From contig JAIPGI010000005.1 in the NCBI GenBank assembly GCA_021736215.1, positions 16,833 to 80,832 on the forward strand: a DNA stretch of 64,000 nt. The letters run 5' to 3'. Positions 17,024 to 26,827 of the stretch are shown here, one piece after another (the first letter of the stretch is position 1; the number at the start of each line of letters is the position of its first letter). The notes below the pieces were generated by a model. It was not told the origin of the DNA. It worked only from the letters and a program-made list of their open reading frames with translations, and searched no databases. The DNA is from Candidatus Altimarinota bacterium (GTDB lineage: Bacteria > Patescibacteriota > Gracilibacteria > UBA4473). The position numbers and the translations under genes are program-made.

Positions 17024-18307
17024 ATGAAAAAATTACTCAATGATTTAGGACAAAATGTTGCTATTTTGGGAACTCAGTGGGGAGACGAAGGGAAAGGGAA
17101 ATTGGTAGATGCACTCGCGCCAAATTTTGATATTGTTTGCCGAAGCGCTGGAGGAGCAAATGCTGGACACACTATTGTTACGGAAGGAAAGAAATTCGTT
17201 TTTCACGTTGTTCCCTCAAGCATGCTCCATGCCTCCCCAATTGGTGTTATCGGGAATGGGACCGTGGTAAGCATTCCTGATTTATCAAAAGAAATAGAAG
17301 AGTTGGAACAAAACGGACTAGAAATAGCCTCTCGTATAAAGCTTTCACTACGAGCACATATTATTTTTGATTTTCATAAAAAAATTGATGCCGAACTCGA
17401 AGGACGAAAGGGTGATCAAAAGATAGGAACGACCTGTCGAGGGATTGGTCCTGCTTATACTGACAAGATTTCTCGTATGGGGATTCGTTGCGAGGACCTG
17501 TTAGACACAGAACTTCTTCTTGAAAAAATTACGCAAAACTGTGAATTTCACAACAAAAATCTTGGGATGAGTCTCGATTCCAAACACGAGTTCGATATCG
17601 TTATGGAACACCGAGAAAAAATAAAACCTTTATTGTCTGATACAAGAAAATTCTTAAATGATGCCATTCATGCAGGAAAAAAATTAATGTTTGAAGGGGC
17701 GCAAGGATTCTTCTTGGACATAGATCACGGAACCTATCCATTTGTTACTTCTAGCTCCACGGGAGTAGGCGGCATATGTACGGGTCTTGGAGTTCCTCCT
17801 AAATCAATTTCTGGAATTATTGGTATTGCAAAAGCCTACACAACACGAGTTGGTTCTGGACCATTCCCATCAGAATTAGATGACCAGTTGGGAGAGCAAA
17901 TCCGCCAAGCAGGAGGTGAATTTGGTGCAACGACTGGACGACCACGTCGATGCGGATGGTTTGATGCGGTTGTTGTGAATAATTCCATAGAAACAAACGG
18001 GATTGATGCTATCAATCTTACAAAATTAGATGTCCTTTCTGGACTTCCTGAAATCAAAGTAGCAACAAAATATTTTTTGGACGATACAGAACTCTTCACT
18101 GTCCCTACTACAAGAAAGGCAAATCGAAAACTAAAAATCCAGTACGAAACGTTCCCTGGATGGGAAGACTCTTTGGGGCAATGTAAAACATTTGAGGATT
18201 TACCAAAAAATGCCCAAGCATATGTTTTGGGACTTGAAAAAATAATTCAAACACCTATCCGAGCCATTGGTGTAGGGCAGGATAGGAATGATTTAATTTT
18301 TCGATAA
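17024..18307 (+). CDS. purA: Adenylosuccinate synthetase
   Basis: GTP-dependent conversion of IMP and aspartate to adenylosuccinate on the way to AMP. The N-terminal loop GTQWGDEGKGK and the NAGHT motif are intact, as are SSSTGVGGICTGLG and TTGRPRRCGWFDAV. 427 residues is the normal size. First gene of a plus-strand run with the ybaK-like gene and dnaA. Confidence 0.97.
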   Translation: MKKLLNDLGQNVAILGTQWGDEGKGKLVDALAPNFDIVCRSAGGANAGHTIVTEGKKFVFHVVPSSMLHASPIGVIGNGTVVSIPDLSKEIEELEQNGLEIASRIKLSLRAHIIFDFHKKIDAELEGRKGDQKIGTTCRGIGPAYTDKISRMGIRCEDLLDTELLLEKITQNCEFHNKNLGMSLDSKHEFDIVMEHREKIKPLLSDTRKFLNDAIHAGKKLMFEGAQGFFLDIDHGTYPFVTSSSTGVGGICTGLGVPPKSISGIIGIAKAYTTRVGSGPFPSELDDQLGEQIRQAGGEFGATTGRPRRCGWFDAVVVNNSIETNGIDAINLTKLDVLSGLPEIKVATKYFLDDTELFTVPTTRKANRKLKIQYETFPGWEDSLGQCKTFEDLPKNAQAYVLGLEKIIQTPIRAIGVGQDRNDLIFR

Positions 18308-18371
18308 AAAAACTCACCCCTGAGTTATTGTTTCCCGCCATACACACGGCAATTCTCGACCCACAAATCCC

Positions 18372-18866
18372 ATGTCTTACCAAGATTTCTCCCAAGAGAT
18401 TCTCAATATACTCGAAAAAGAAAATGCTGATTTCCAGTTTTTTCGTCACGAACCCGTATTTACAAAAGAAGAAATTTTTGCCCTTGCGAATCGATTTCAT
18501 TTCAAAGGAGAAGAAATGAAAAACTTACTTCTCTGTGATAAAAAATCTAGAAATTTTTATCTCGTGTTGACTCTTGCAAGGAAAAATCGCACAAACCTTG
18601 AAAAAGTTGAAGAACTTCTCAATGAAAAAAAACTTAAAATGGCATCTCCTGAAAACGTAGAAAAAATAGCAAAAGCTGTCCCAGGATGTGTGTCTCCTTT
18701 TGGTTTTGATGACACAATAAAAATCATTGCTGATAACGAAATTTTTGAACCCGAATTTTTACTTTTTTCTGCAGGAGCTCCTGATAATACCATAGAGTTG
18801 GCTTCTCATGATTTACGGAAAATCTTAGAAAAATTACCGAATGAAATAATCTTTTCTTCTCTTTAA
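18372..18866 (+). CDS. YbaK/ProX-type aminoacyl-tRNA deacylase
   Basis: Editing domain that removes wrong amino acids from tRNA (family known for Ala- or Cys-tRNA-Pro hydrolysis). The 164 residues show the N-terminal FRHEPVFTKEE helix, the MKNLLLCDKKSRNFYLVLTLA strand block and PGCVSPFGF near the active site. PrdX/ProX-like members share the LCD.KKKNYYLV pattern. Its stop lies one base before dnaA, suggesting co-translation. Confidence 0.85.
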   Translation: MSYQDFSQEILNILEKENADFQFFRHEPVFTKEEIFALANRFHFKGEEMKNLLLCDKKSRNFYLVLTLARKNRTNLEKVEELLNEKKLKMASPENVEKIAKAVPGCVSPFGFDDTIKIIADNEIFEPEFLLFSAGAPDNTIELASHDLRKILEKLPNEIIFSSL

Positions 18867-18867
18867 T

Positions 18868-20277
18868 ATGGATAAAACACAAGTGTGGGATGCTGTTTTG
18901 ACAAGAATGAGTGAGAAAATCTCACGGATGGAATTTTGTACTTGGTTCCGAAAGGTACGTATTGCTGAGATTTCTGGAGCCGCGGTACTCATCAGTTGTC
19001 CCACGGAGATGAACAAAAACTGGCTAGAAAGCAAATACCACGGAATGATTCTTTCAAGCCTTAAGGCCGTATTGCCAGAAATTGATAAATTATTTTTTAA
19101 TGTGGATCTCTCTTTGGCTGATGCTCCTTCGAGTAGTCCTGACGTTTTTGAAAAACCAAAAAATCCAAGAAAACTACCCAACAAACCCGAAGTTCGATTC
19201 TCCCAGGGACTCGAATCTCGGATTGTACAATCGAAATTTACGCTCTCTAATTTCATTGTCGGAGAAGAAACTCGATTTGCCCATGCGGCTTGCATGGCAG
19301 TAGCCGAAAGCAAAATCAATGAAGCTAAAAAATATAATCCCCTCTTCATCTACGGAGGGGTAGGCTTAGGCAAAACACATCTCCTCCAAGGAGTTGCTAA
19401 TGAAATCACACGCCGAAACCCCGACAGCGTTATTATTTATACAACAGCGGAGCGATTTACGAACGAAATTGTAAAAGCCATACGAGAACGAAATACTGAA
19501 AAATTTCGAAGGAAGTTCCGTCAAGCCGATGCCTTAATTATTGATGATGTACAATTTTTCGAAGGAAAAGAGCAAACACAAGTAGAGCTCTTCAATACGT
19601 TCAATGACCTGCATGACCTCAGTAAACAAATTATATTTTCAGCCGACCGCCCACCAGCTCAATTAACTCAAATTATGGATCGATTGCGATCAAGGATGGA
19701 ATGGGGGCTCAGCGTGGATGTACAGATGCCTGGATACGAAACGCGACTCGCTATTGTTCAAAATAAATCACTCGAACTCGGCATTGTTCTCCCCCCTGAT
19801 GTACAAGAATTTATTGCGGCAAATACACGCCGACACCTGAGAGAATTAGAAAATGTACTCAATAAGATTTCTGGAGAAATAGAATTTACAGGGATATCTC
19901 CTACGATACAGTCTGTCGGAAAGATTTTTCGACAATTCAACCCTGAAGAGGACATAACCACTATTGGAGACGCAAAAAAAGGATTCGTCAAAACTCCTGA
20001 TGAAATCGTAACAGCTATTAGTGATTATTTTCAAATCCCTGCCACAGAAATACTGGGAGATTCACGAAAGAAAGAGATTGTTTTCCCTCGTCAAATTTGT
20101 TGGATGCTCTGCAAAGAAATTCTTAAAATGAGCTACGATGCCATTGGACGAGATTTCGGGGGAAAAAACCACACAACCATCATGCATGGAATTAAGAAAG
20201 TCCTAGAGCTTAGCCGTACAGATTCTGCTACGGCCCGACATATCCACGCATTGAAGAAGGATTTAGGAGTGAAGTGA
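18868..20277 (+). CDS. dnaA: Replication initiator DnaA
   Basis: AAA+ initiator that opens the replication origin. Domain I covers about 1-80 (VWDAVLTRMSEKISRMEFCTWF), a short linker follows, then the AAA+ core with Walker A GGVGLGKTH at 163-171 and Walker B ALIIDDVQFF. The C-terminal DNA-binding signature is FGGKNHTTIMHGI. 469 residues is normal. dnaN is not downstream; it lies 3.5 kb away on the other strand beyond mfd. Confidence 0.97.
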   Translation: MDKTQVWDAVLTRMSEKISRMEFCTWFRKVRIAEISGAAVLISCPTEMNKNWLESKYHGMILSSLKAVLPEIDKLFFNVDLSLADAPSSSPDVFEKPKNPRKLPNKPEVRFSQGLESRIVQSKFTLSNFIVGEETRFAHAACMAVAESKINEAKKYNPLFIYGGVGLGKTHLLQGVANEITRRNPDSVIIYTTAERFTNEIVKAIRERNTEKFRRKFRQADALIIDDVQFFEGKEQTQVELFNTFNDLHDLSKQIIFSADRPPAQLTQIMDRLRSRMEWGLSVDVQMPGYETRLAIVQNKSLELGIVLPPDVQEFIAANTRRHLRELENVLNKISGEIEFTGISPTIQSVGKIFRQFNPEEDITTIGDAKKGFVKTPDEIVTAISDYFQIPATEILGDSRKKEIVFPRQICWMLCKEILKMSYDAIGRDFGGKNHTTIMHGIKKVLELSRTDSATARHIHALKKDLGVK

Positions 20278-20397
20278 ATGACACTCCACGAGAAACGAGT
20301 GGCTAGTGGAATTCATCCCCGCGAAGGCAGTGATCTAAGCGCCTCCTTTGGAAAAGGGGGACTACGGGGGGATTTTTATTTGAGAAATAACTGTTAT

Positions 20398-20446
20398 TAG
20401 TATTTTTCAAATCTCCCTCCAACTCCCTCTTTTCTAAAGAGGGAGG
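20398..20446. repeat. CTCCCTC-type palindromic repeat, copy 3
   Basis: CAAATCTCCCTCCAACTCCC then TCTTTTCTAAAGAGGGAGGG. It is the reverse orientation of the copy at 4086. Between the convergent dnaA and mfd, where it can serve as a terminator hairpin. Confidence 0.75.
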
Positions 20447-20455
20447 GGGTTTTTA

Positions 20456-20478
20456 TCGAACACATTTATTGTTCAATA
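20456..20478. repeat. GAACA...TGTTC hairpin repeat, copy 1
   Basis: CGAACACATTTATTGTTCAAT, directly after the mfd stop. Same short hairpin as at 29781, 39292 and 54802. Confidence 0.6.
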
Positions 20479-20479
20479 A

Positions 20480-23400
20480 TTATTTTTTCCCTTCCGCCTT
20501 CTTTTTGACCTCCATCCATTTCACCTCTCGTATCAAATCCTCATACCAAGTTACCGGAAGTGCTGGCAAAGCGAGTTTTATAGCATTCGCAGTAATCACC
20601 CATTTGAGTTTGGTATTTTGTACCAATCCAAAAACCTGATCAGGAGTAAATTCTCGCCCCATACGCAACACTACCTCATATGATTTGTGTGAAGACTGAG
20701 ATATTTTTACCCCGGACATATTGGCTTTCCGCAAAATCATCTTGAGAGCAATAACACGACAGAGATTTTCTACTTCTCGAGGAAGCGTTCCATAATCCTC
20801 TCGAAGTTCGTGTCGAAGTTCGTCCAACTGCTCTGGCGTTTCGGCGGAAGCGAGTTCCTTGTAGACTTGAATTTTCTCATCTGCCCGCGGAATAAAACTT
20901 GACGGAATATATGCTGACAAAGGAATTTCGACCGTAATATTTTCTTCTTCGATTAATTCACTCGCCACTTCTCCACTCCGCATTTCTTCAATTGTTTTGT
21001 GAAGTAATCTCATAAAATGCGACACCCCAACTGTTCGGATAGTTCCCGATTGGGACACCCCCAAAACCTCTCCTGCTCCTCGAATTTCTAAATCTCTCAT
21101 CGCAATCTGAAACCCTGATCCCAGTTCTGAAGCTTCGACGATAGCTCTGAGGCGTTTTTTGGCCTCAAGCTCAAGCTTCTGCCCTTGGTAGAGGAAGTAC
21201 GCATAAGCCTGTATCCGTCGCCGTCCTACACGTCCTCGCAATTGATAGAGTTGAGACAACCCGAATTTTTCAGCGCGATTCACGATAAGGGTATTCGCAT
21301 TCGGAAGATCAATACCATTTTCGATAATGGTTGAAGCTACTAAGACATCTGCCTTCCCTTCTTTAAATTCTCGGATTCGCCCTTCTAGTTCTGTTGAGGA
21401 GAGCTGTCCATGAGCCACGATAAATCTAGCCTCTGGTATAAGAACTTGAAGTTGAGCCGCTTGAGCTTCAATCGTCTGTACGCGATTGTGTAAAAAATAT
21501 ATCTGTCCACCCCTCTCCACCTCGAAGAGAATTCGTTCACGAATAAGATTCAGATTGTATTTACGAACCTCTGTTACCACTGGTAATCGACCTGGGGGTG
21601 GCGTCGTAATTGTCGATATGTCCTTGAGTTTATTAAGACTCATATTAAGCGTTCGAGGAATAGGCGTCGCCGTCATCGTCAAAATATCCACTGAAGCTCG
21701 AAGTGTTTTGAGTTTTTCTTTTTGTTTCACCCCAAATCTCTGCTCCTCATCAATCACTAAAAGTCCCAATTTATGGAAAACAATATCATCAGATAATAAT
21801 CGATGTGTCCCAATAACTACATCAACAAGCCCTAATTTAATATCTTGAAGAATTTTTTTCTGTTCAGCCGCCGACTGAAATCGAGACATGAGTTCAATAC
21901 GAATACCATAATTCTTATCTTCAATACGTTTTAGAAAGTTTTGATAATGCTGTTCTGCAAGAATAGTAATTGGAGCGAGTATTGCGGCCTGCATGCCTGA
22001 TCGAAAACACTTGAATGCAGCTCGCATAGCGATTTCTGTTTTTCCAAATCCCACATCCCCGCATACCAAACGATCCATAGGTCTTGCGGTTTCCATGTCT
22101 CGTCGCACATCATCCCATGCCTGAGATTGCCCAGGAGTAAGCTCATAGGGGAATCCATCACAAAAATCTTTAACCATATCATCATCTTCAGAAAACTTCT
22201 TCCCCTTCGAAAGTTCCCGAGAGGCATATAATTTTAATAAATCTTTTGCGATACGCTCTGCCTCAACTTTTAATTTTCGCTGGGAAGTTGCCCATTCCGA
22301 AGATCCTAATCGCGTTAAACGCGGATCATCATCTCCAATAAATTTCGTGATTTTCTCAGCAGACTCGACTGGAACAAATAATTTATCATTCTCCGCATAA
22401 CAAAGCTTTAAATATTCTCTTGTTCCAAAATCTGCTCCCAAATCCCGTCTCACAATACCATCAAACCGTGCCAATCCGTGATCCACATGAACAACAAAAT
22501 CACCCGGTTTCAAGCTCGTCATCAAATCTAAATTCACTCCAGCGATAGCCTTTTTTTGACGAGAAGAACGATGAAACTGAAAAATCTCACGATCCGTAAG
22601 AAAAAATATTTTTCTATCATTGTTTTGAAATGAATGCGGTAAAAATTCTTCTGATTCCGTACGGATGATTTTGACAGTAGAGGGGGTTCTGTCATTCAAT
22701 TCTTCGGTAAACATCACTTCATTTTCTCTAAAAATTCTCTCAATTTCGCTATATCGTTTTGTCATAAGCACGATATGGAACTCCCTTCTTAATCGTTCTT
22801 TTATATCCACTACAAAATCCTGAATGGTATAGAAGGGAAGCACGGAAAAGAAATTCAAATGAAAAAATATCTCATCTTCTCTTGGAAAAGTTGTGAATTT
22901 GATTTTGAAAAAATCCCCTTGTGGGCAAATATCATTGTCCAAATCATCCGAGATAAAAAGGGAATGGTTTGACCCTTCGATAAAATCCATAAACCGACCA
23001 TTTAATGCCGATTCAAATCGAGCGGGGAATATTTCCAGTGTCGTACATTTTTCATTGTTTGGGAGACGAGATGAATCCGTCACGTTTTCTGCTGAATTTG
23101 TGGAAATTTGTTCAAATATATCGATATTTTCAATCACATCACCAAAAAGTTCTACTCTGTAACAGTGAGAAGCGTTGACGGGGTAAATAAATAGATTCTC
23201 CCCTCTTCTTACAAATTCCCCCTGTTTTAATATTTGATCCTCTGCCGATTCATATCCATGAAAAGACAATTGCTCAAAAATATCAAAAATACGAATTTTC
23301 TCTCCCGCGGTGAGGACTATTTTTTCACTCTTTATATTTTTTTCACTGGGAAGCGGCTGTGCCAATACTGCTTCTAAATTTTCAAAAAGGAAAAGTGAGT

Positions 23401-23710
23401 TACATTTATTACTAAGAAGTCCTCGCAGATTATAGAATTGAGCAAAAGTGAGGACTTCTGGAACCAAATGAACATTCCCATCAAAAAAAAGCTCTGCGGA
23501 AGAAAATATCTGATCCGCTTTTTCGTCTGTCGATGCCCAAAAAACATTTTGAAAGTTTGTACTTTTCAAAACATTCGAAATCACAAACGACTTCGCTGCA
23601 ATGTTTCCCAAGTTGACCAAAGTTAGTGACTTTTGTTTCTCTAACAGTGCAATTTGCTCTGCCAAATTTAGGTCAAAAGGAAGTTGAGTATGCTTATGAA
23701 ATGCTGTCAT
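20480..23710 (-). CDS. mfd: Transcription-repair coupling factor
   Basis: Removes stalled RNA polymerase and recruits UvrA. At 1076 residues it has the family order: UvrB-like N-terminal domain, RNAP-interaction (CarD-like) domain with LKPGDFVVHVDHGLARFDG, the helicase with GDVGFGKTEIAMRAAFK, the DEEQ box (VIDEEQRFGV) and TATPIPRTL, then the C-terminal TRCF domain. The UvrB-homology part is shorter than in E. coli (1148 residues). Same strand as dnaN, about 100 bases downstream of it. Confidence 0.96.
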   Translation of the reverse strand: MTAFHKHTQLPFDLNLAEQIALLEKQKSLTLVNLGNIAAKSFVISNVLKSTNFQNVFWASTDEKADQIFSSAELFFDGNVHLVPEVLTFAQFYNLRGLLSNKCNSLFLFENLEAVLAQPLPSEKNIKSEKIVLTAGEKIRIFDIFEQLSFHGYESAEDQILKQGEFVRRGENLFIYPVNASHCYRVELFGDVIENIDIFEQISTNSAENVTDSSRLPNNEKCTTLEIFPARFESALNGRFMDFIEGSNHSLFISDDLDNDICPQGDFFKIKFTTFPREDEIFFHLNFFSVLPFYTIQDFVVDIKERLRREFHIVLMTKRYSEIERIFRENEVMFTEELNDRTPSTVKIIRTESEEFLPHSFQNNDRKIFFLTDREIFQFHRSSRQKKAIAGVNLDLMTSLKPGDFVVHVDHGLARFDGIVRRDLGADFGTREYLKLCYAENDKLFVPVESAEKITKFIGDDDPRLTRLGSSEWATSQRKLKVEAERIAKDLLKLYASRELSKGKKFSEDDDMVKDFCDGFPYELTPGQSQAWDDVRRDMETARPMDRLVCGDVGFGKTEIAMRAAFKCFRSGMQAAILAPITILAEQHYQNFLKRIEDKNYGIRIELMSRFQSAAEQKKILQDIKLGLVDVVIGTHRLLSDDIVFHKLGLLVIDEEQRFGVKQKEKLKTLRASVDILTMTATPIPRTLNMSLNKLKDISTITTPPPGRLPVVTEVRKYNLNLIRERILFEVERGGQIYFLHNRVQTIEAQAAQLQVLIPEARFIVAHGQLSSTELEGRIREFKEGKADVLVASTIIENGIDLPNANTLIVNRAEKFGLSQLYQLRGRVGRRRIQAYAYFLYQGQKLELEAKKRLRAIVEASELGSGFQIAMRDLEIRGAGEVLGVSQSGTIRTVGVSHFMRLLHKTIEEMRSGEVASELIEEENITVEIPLSAYIPSSFIPRADEKIQVYKELASAETPEQLDELRHELREDYGTLPREVENLCRVIALKMILRKANMSGVKISQSSHKSYEVVLRMGREFTPDQVFGLVQNTKLKWVITANAIKLALPALPVTWYEDLIREVKWMEVKKKAEGKK

Positions 23711-23811
23711 ACAGACAAAAACATCACCTTACAAAAACTCTGCTTTGCTCTTACAGCTTAAAACAGAAAAACTCTCACTCAAGTAATAAAAAAGAACTTG
23801 AGTAGGAATTT

Positions 23812-24915
23812 TTACATTTTAAGAGGCATAATCAAGTGAATGAAGTCTTTTCCTTTTGTAGGACCGATAACAGCAGGGTTCATCTTCCCTTCAAGCTTCA
23901 TTCTGATTTTATCTTCTCCTTGCAAAGCCCCCAAAACATCCAATACATAATCTGAATTCAATGCAATAATATTCGTTCCTCCATCTAATTTGACCGCGAT
24001 AGTGGTTTTTTCTTCACCGATTTCTGTAGCATCAGTGGAAACCGTAAGTGTCCCATCATTCAAAAACTCCAATTTCATATGCTGATTATTCTCTTTGGCA
24101 AAGATAGATACTCGACGTACCGCCAACTCAAAAGCTTCTTTCTCGATTTCTGCTGTAGTAACACTTTTCTTCGGAATAATCTGTTGATAATCTGGAAACT
24201 GCCCCTCGATCAACCTCGACGTCAATTCCGTTCCATTCACAGAGAACATAACCTGATTCTCTACAATGGTGATGACAATCTTTTCTGCGCCAGCCGCTAA
24301 TCTATCAGCTTCAAACACAGCCCTTACGGGAATAACACAGGAGGTATCCACCACTTCCTTCTCTAAGTGGAGTATTTTCTCACTCAACCGATAAGAATCG
24401 GTAGCTGCCATGCGAAGTTCTTTTTGCAAAGCATGGAAATACACTCCAGAGAGAATCGGTCGTGAAGAGTTTTCTTGAGCCGCAAAAGCAACCTGATGAA
24501 CGGATTCTCGAAAATGTTTTCCGTCGAGTTCAAGTTTCACCCCTCCTTCAACCCGAGTAATTGCGGGAAATTCATCAGCAGCAATTCCCTTGATTTTCGT
24601 TTTAGATGTTTTGGATTTGATTTCCAGTGTCGTTCCCGCAGAAACTGCGAGTTCAATATCTTCATTCTTATCCAGGAGTGAAGCATAGGAGGTCAATATT
24701 TTGGATGGAACGGTAATCGCTCCTTCGTTTTTCACCGTTGCTTCACAAGAAGTAGATATCGAAATTTCAAGATTCGTAGCAGCAAAATACACTTTCTTTC
24801 CCTCACTTCGAATAAGAATGTTTCCGAGTACGGGGAGGGTGTTTTGCCCTGATACCGCCCGAGATACAATCTTGAGGCTTTCCAAAAGTGCTTCTTGAGA
24901 AATGATGACTTTCAT
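23812..24915 (-). CDS. dnaN: DNA polymerase III sliding clamp beta
   Basis: Ring-shaped processivity clamp. The 367 residues give three clamp folds; MKVIISQEALLESLKIVSRAVSG is the typical start and the C terminus HLIMPLKM is the usual clamp ending. Start set at the ATG at 24915 rather than 24951. Divergent from the CNNM gene and followed by mfd. Confidence 0.95.
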   Translation of the reverse strand: MKVIISQEALLESLKIVSRAVSGQNTLPVLGNILIRSEGKKVYFAATNLEISISTSCEATVKNEGAITVPSKILTSYASLLDKNEDIELAVSAGTTLEIKSKTSKTKIKGIAADEFPAITRVEGGVKLELDGKHFRESVHQVAFAAQENSSRPILSGVYFHALQKELRMAATDSYRLSEKILHLEKEVVDTSCVIPVRAVFEADRLAAGAEKIVITIVENQVMFSVNGTELTSRLIEGQFPDYQQIIPKKSVTTAEIEKEAFELAVRRVSIFAKENNQHMKLEFLNDGTLTVSTDATEIGEEKTTIAVKLDGGTNIIALNSDYVLDVLGALQGEDKIRMKLEGKMNPAVIGPTKGKDFIHLIMPLKM

Positions 24916-24958
24916 GTCGGGGTAATTGTACACGAAAACGAAAGCTGTCAAAAGATTT

Positions 24959-24986
24959 TTGACCCTTTTTTATCCCATGATACAAT
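24959..24986 (+). promoter_or_regulatory. Promoter deciding a leaderless start for the CNNM gene
   Basis: TTGACC (24959-24964), 16 bases, TACAAT (24981-24986). Transcription would begin near 24993, past the ATG codons at 24985 and 24988, so translation most likely begins at the ATG at 25000 with almost no leader. Confidence 0.6.
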
Positions 24987-24999
24987 GATGTCCCCAAAT

Positions 25000-26307
25000 A
25001 TGAACGATATAATCATTCTTGTGATACTACTAGCTCTCTCGGGATTCTTTTCAGGGGCAGAAATAGCTCTTTTTTCTTTAGGATCTGAGCGTATTCATGC
25101 CGCAAAACGCAATGCCAAGAACAAACGTCAAAAAAATCGTATTACGAAATTAGAATTTCTCAAAACTCGCCCCAATAGGCTTTTGGTAACGATTTTAATT
25201 GGAAACAATGTTGTAAATATTGCCGCTTCAGCAATGGCAACCGTCTTGGCAATGGAATTTGCTACACAGCTTGGATTTGAGGATGACTCAAGTCTTGTTG
25301 TGGGAACGGTAACAGGCGTGATGACTTTTTTGATTTTAATTTTTGGAGAAGTAACTCCTAAGGCTTTTGCTCATCGATATGCACTTAAGGTCGCTCTTTT
25401 TTCAACACCGATTATTTCCGTGCTCCAACTCATCCTCTACCCCATTGTTGTGCCACTTGCTTTCTTGATAAAAAAAGTTTCAGGGAATCATCAAATCGCG
25501 CAGGGAATGTCCGAAGACGAATTAAAAGCCGCCATAGAGCTCTCTGAACGAGAAGGAAAAATTGAAAGCGAAGAAAAGGAACTATTCGAAAAAGTGTTGG
25601 AATTCGATAAACACCCCGTTGATTCCATTATGACGCCTCGATCAAAAATATTTGCCCTTGCGAATAACACATCGCTTCTCGAAGCACATCGTTTTGTTGT
25701 TGAAAACAGATTTTCGCGCATCCCTATCTACAATGAGGACTTAGACCAAGTTATGGGAATTCTCACAGTACATACTCTCTTGGAAGAAATACAAAAACGG
25801 AATTCGAAAGAAAAGAAAGTTGCCAATCTTCCCTTACTCAACCCAATAAAAATTCCTCCAACTATGAAAATAGATACGCTGTTGCGAGAATTTCAAACAC
25901 AAAAAATGCACATGGCACTTGTCTATGATGAACACGGAGGACTCGTGGGACTCATCACTATGGAAGATGTTTTAGAAGAAATTTTTGGAGAAATTCAAGA
26001 TGAACAGGATGAAACTGAATTTTTCATTCGACGTATTGGAAAAAATAAATTTCTCTGCAACTCCAATACCGAACTAGAACATATTGAAGATTTTATTGAA
26101 AAGAAATTAAATCTCGATATTGAGCAATTCCCTTGGGAAGTCGTTGATGAAAACAATACTCTCAGTTATTTTCTCTTGGAAAAACTCGAACGATTCCCTC
26201 AAAAAAACGAATCTTTTGAAATCGCACTAGAACACCACCATTTTAAATTCACTGTCACCAAGACGAATGAGGAACAAATCGAAGAAGTTGAAGTGGAAGT
26301 GAAATAA
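25000..26307 (+). CDS. CNNM/CorC-type membrane protein with CBS pair
   Basis: Putative Mg2+/divalent-cation transporter or regulator of the CNNM (former hemolysin C) family. Layout: DUF21 membrane domain with about four helices (residues 1-190, including LSGFFSGAEIALFSL and FGEVTPKAFAHRYA), two CBS domains (TPRSKIFALANN... and LREFQTQKMHMALVYDEHGGLVGLITMEDVLEEIFGEI), and a CorC/HlyC-type C-terminal domain. 435 residues. The start at 25000 rests on the promoter position. Confidence 0.9.
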   Translation: MNDIIILVILLALSGFFSGAEIALFSLGSERIHAAKRNAKNKRQKNRITKLEFLKTRPNRLLVTILIGNNVVNIAASAMATVLAMEFATQLGFEDDSSLVVGTVTGVMTFLILIFGEVTPKAFAHRYALKVALFSTPIISVLQLILYPIVVPLAFLIKKVSGNHQIAQGMSEDELKAAIELSEREGKIESEEKELFEKVLEFDKHPVDSIMTPRSKIFALANNTSLLEAHRFVVENRFSRIPIYNEDLDQVMGILTVHTLLEEIQKRNSKEKKVANLPLLNPIKIPPTMKIDTLLREFQTQKMHMALVYDEHGGLVGLITMEDVLEEIFGEIQDEQDETEFFIRRIGKNKFLCNSNTELEHIEDFIEKKLNLDIEQFPWEVVDENNTLSYFLLEKLERFPQKNESFEIALEHHHFKFTVTKTNEEQIEEVEVEVK

Positions 26308-26426
26308 GAAAGAAGCGAGAGGGAAGGGAAAAAACAGAGAAGAGAGAAGAGAGAAGAATTATTTTATTTTTTGAGATTGTTTTCAGTTGTGAGTTTGGTT
26401 TTACCAAGAAGCCTAAGAAGCTCTTC

Positions 26427-26741
26427 TCAGTCTTCTAAAAGAGATTCTGCGAACCCTTCCTCTATTATTTTTGAATCCTTGAGTAAACGAATCCAAAACT
26501 TCGTCTCGCGCGCTTCCTTGTAAGAGATGCATATTTTTGCAAAAAAATCTTTTCTTGATTGACCGCCCATCGATTCCTCGATATTAGCACCAATCGAAGT
26601 TCCTGCGCGAAGCACCTGTTTAGCAATTCCAAATTCCTTCTTTTCAGAAACTAAGAATTTATATAATTTCACCATACGAATAGCGAATACGTAACTTTTT
26701 TGTTGCAGAATATTTTCTGATTTTTGAATACTATAAACCAT
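26427..26741 (-). CDS. Four-helix bundle (S23/IVS-type) protein, C terminus cut by an in-frame TGA
   Basis: Member of the 23S-rRNA-intervening-sequence four-helix bundle family, whose cellular role is unclear. Family pattern: ILQQKSYVFAIRMVKLYKFL, then LRAGTSIGANIEES.GGQSRKDFFAKICISYKEARET.FWIRLL. After SLLED a TGA (26427-26429) stops the frame, yet the same frame continues EELLRLLGKTKLTTENNLKK to a TAA at 26364, which matches the expected fourth helix. Either a recent nonsense mutation or, less likely, recoding. The ATG at 26741 fits family starts better than 26792. Confidence 0.75.
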   Translation of the reverse strand: MVYSIQKSENILQQKSYVFAIRMVKLYKFLVSEKKEFGIAKQVLRAGTSIGANIEESMGGQSRKDFFAKICISYKEARETKFWIRLLKDSKIIEEGFAESLLED

Positions 26742-26827
26742 TCTTCTCTCATTCTCACCAAAATATAGCAGTGGCACAAATATCCAATTCATTTAAATTT
26801 AATTTTTCTCTCTTCTCTCTTCTCTGA

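Noticed and set aside
20278..20479. Replication origin downstream of dnaA
   Set aside because: The gap holds only palindromic repeats; no DnaA boxes found.
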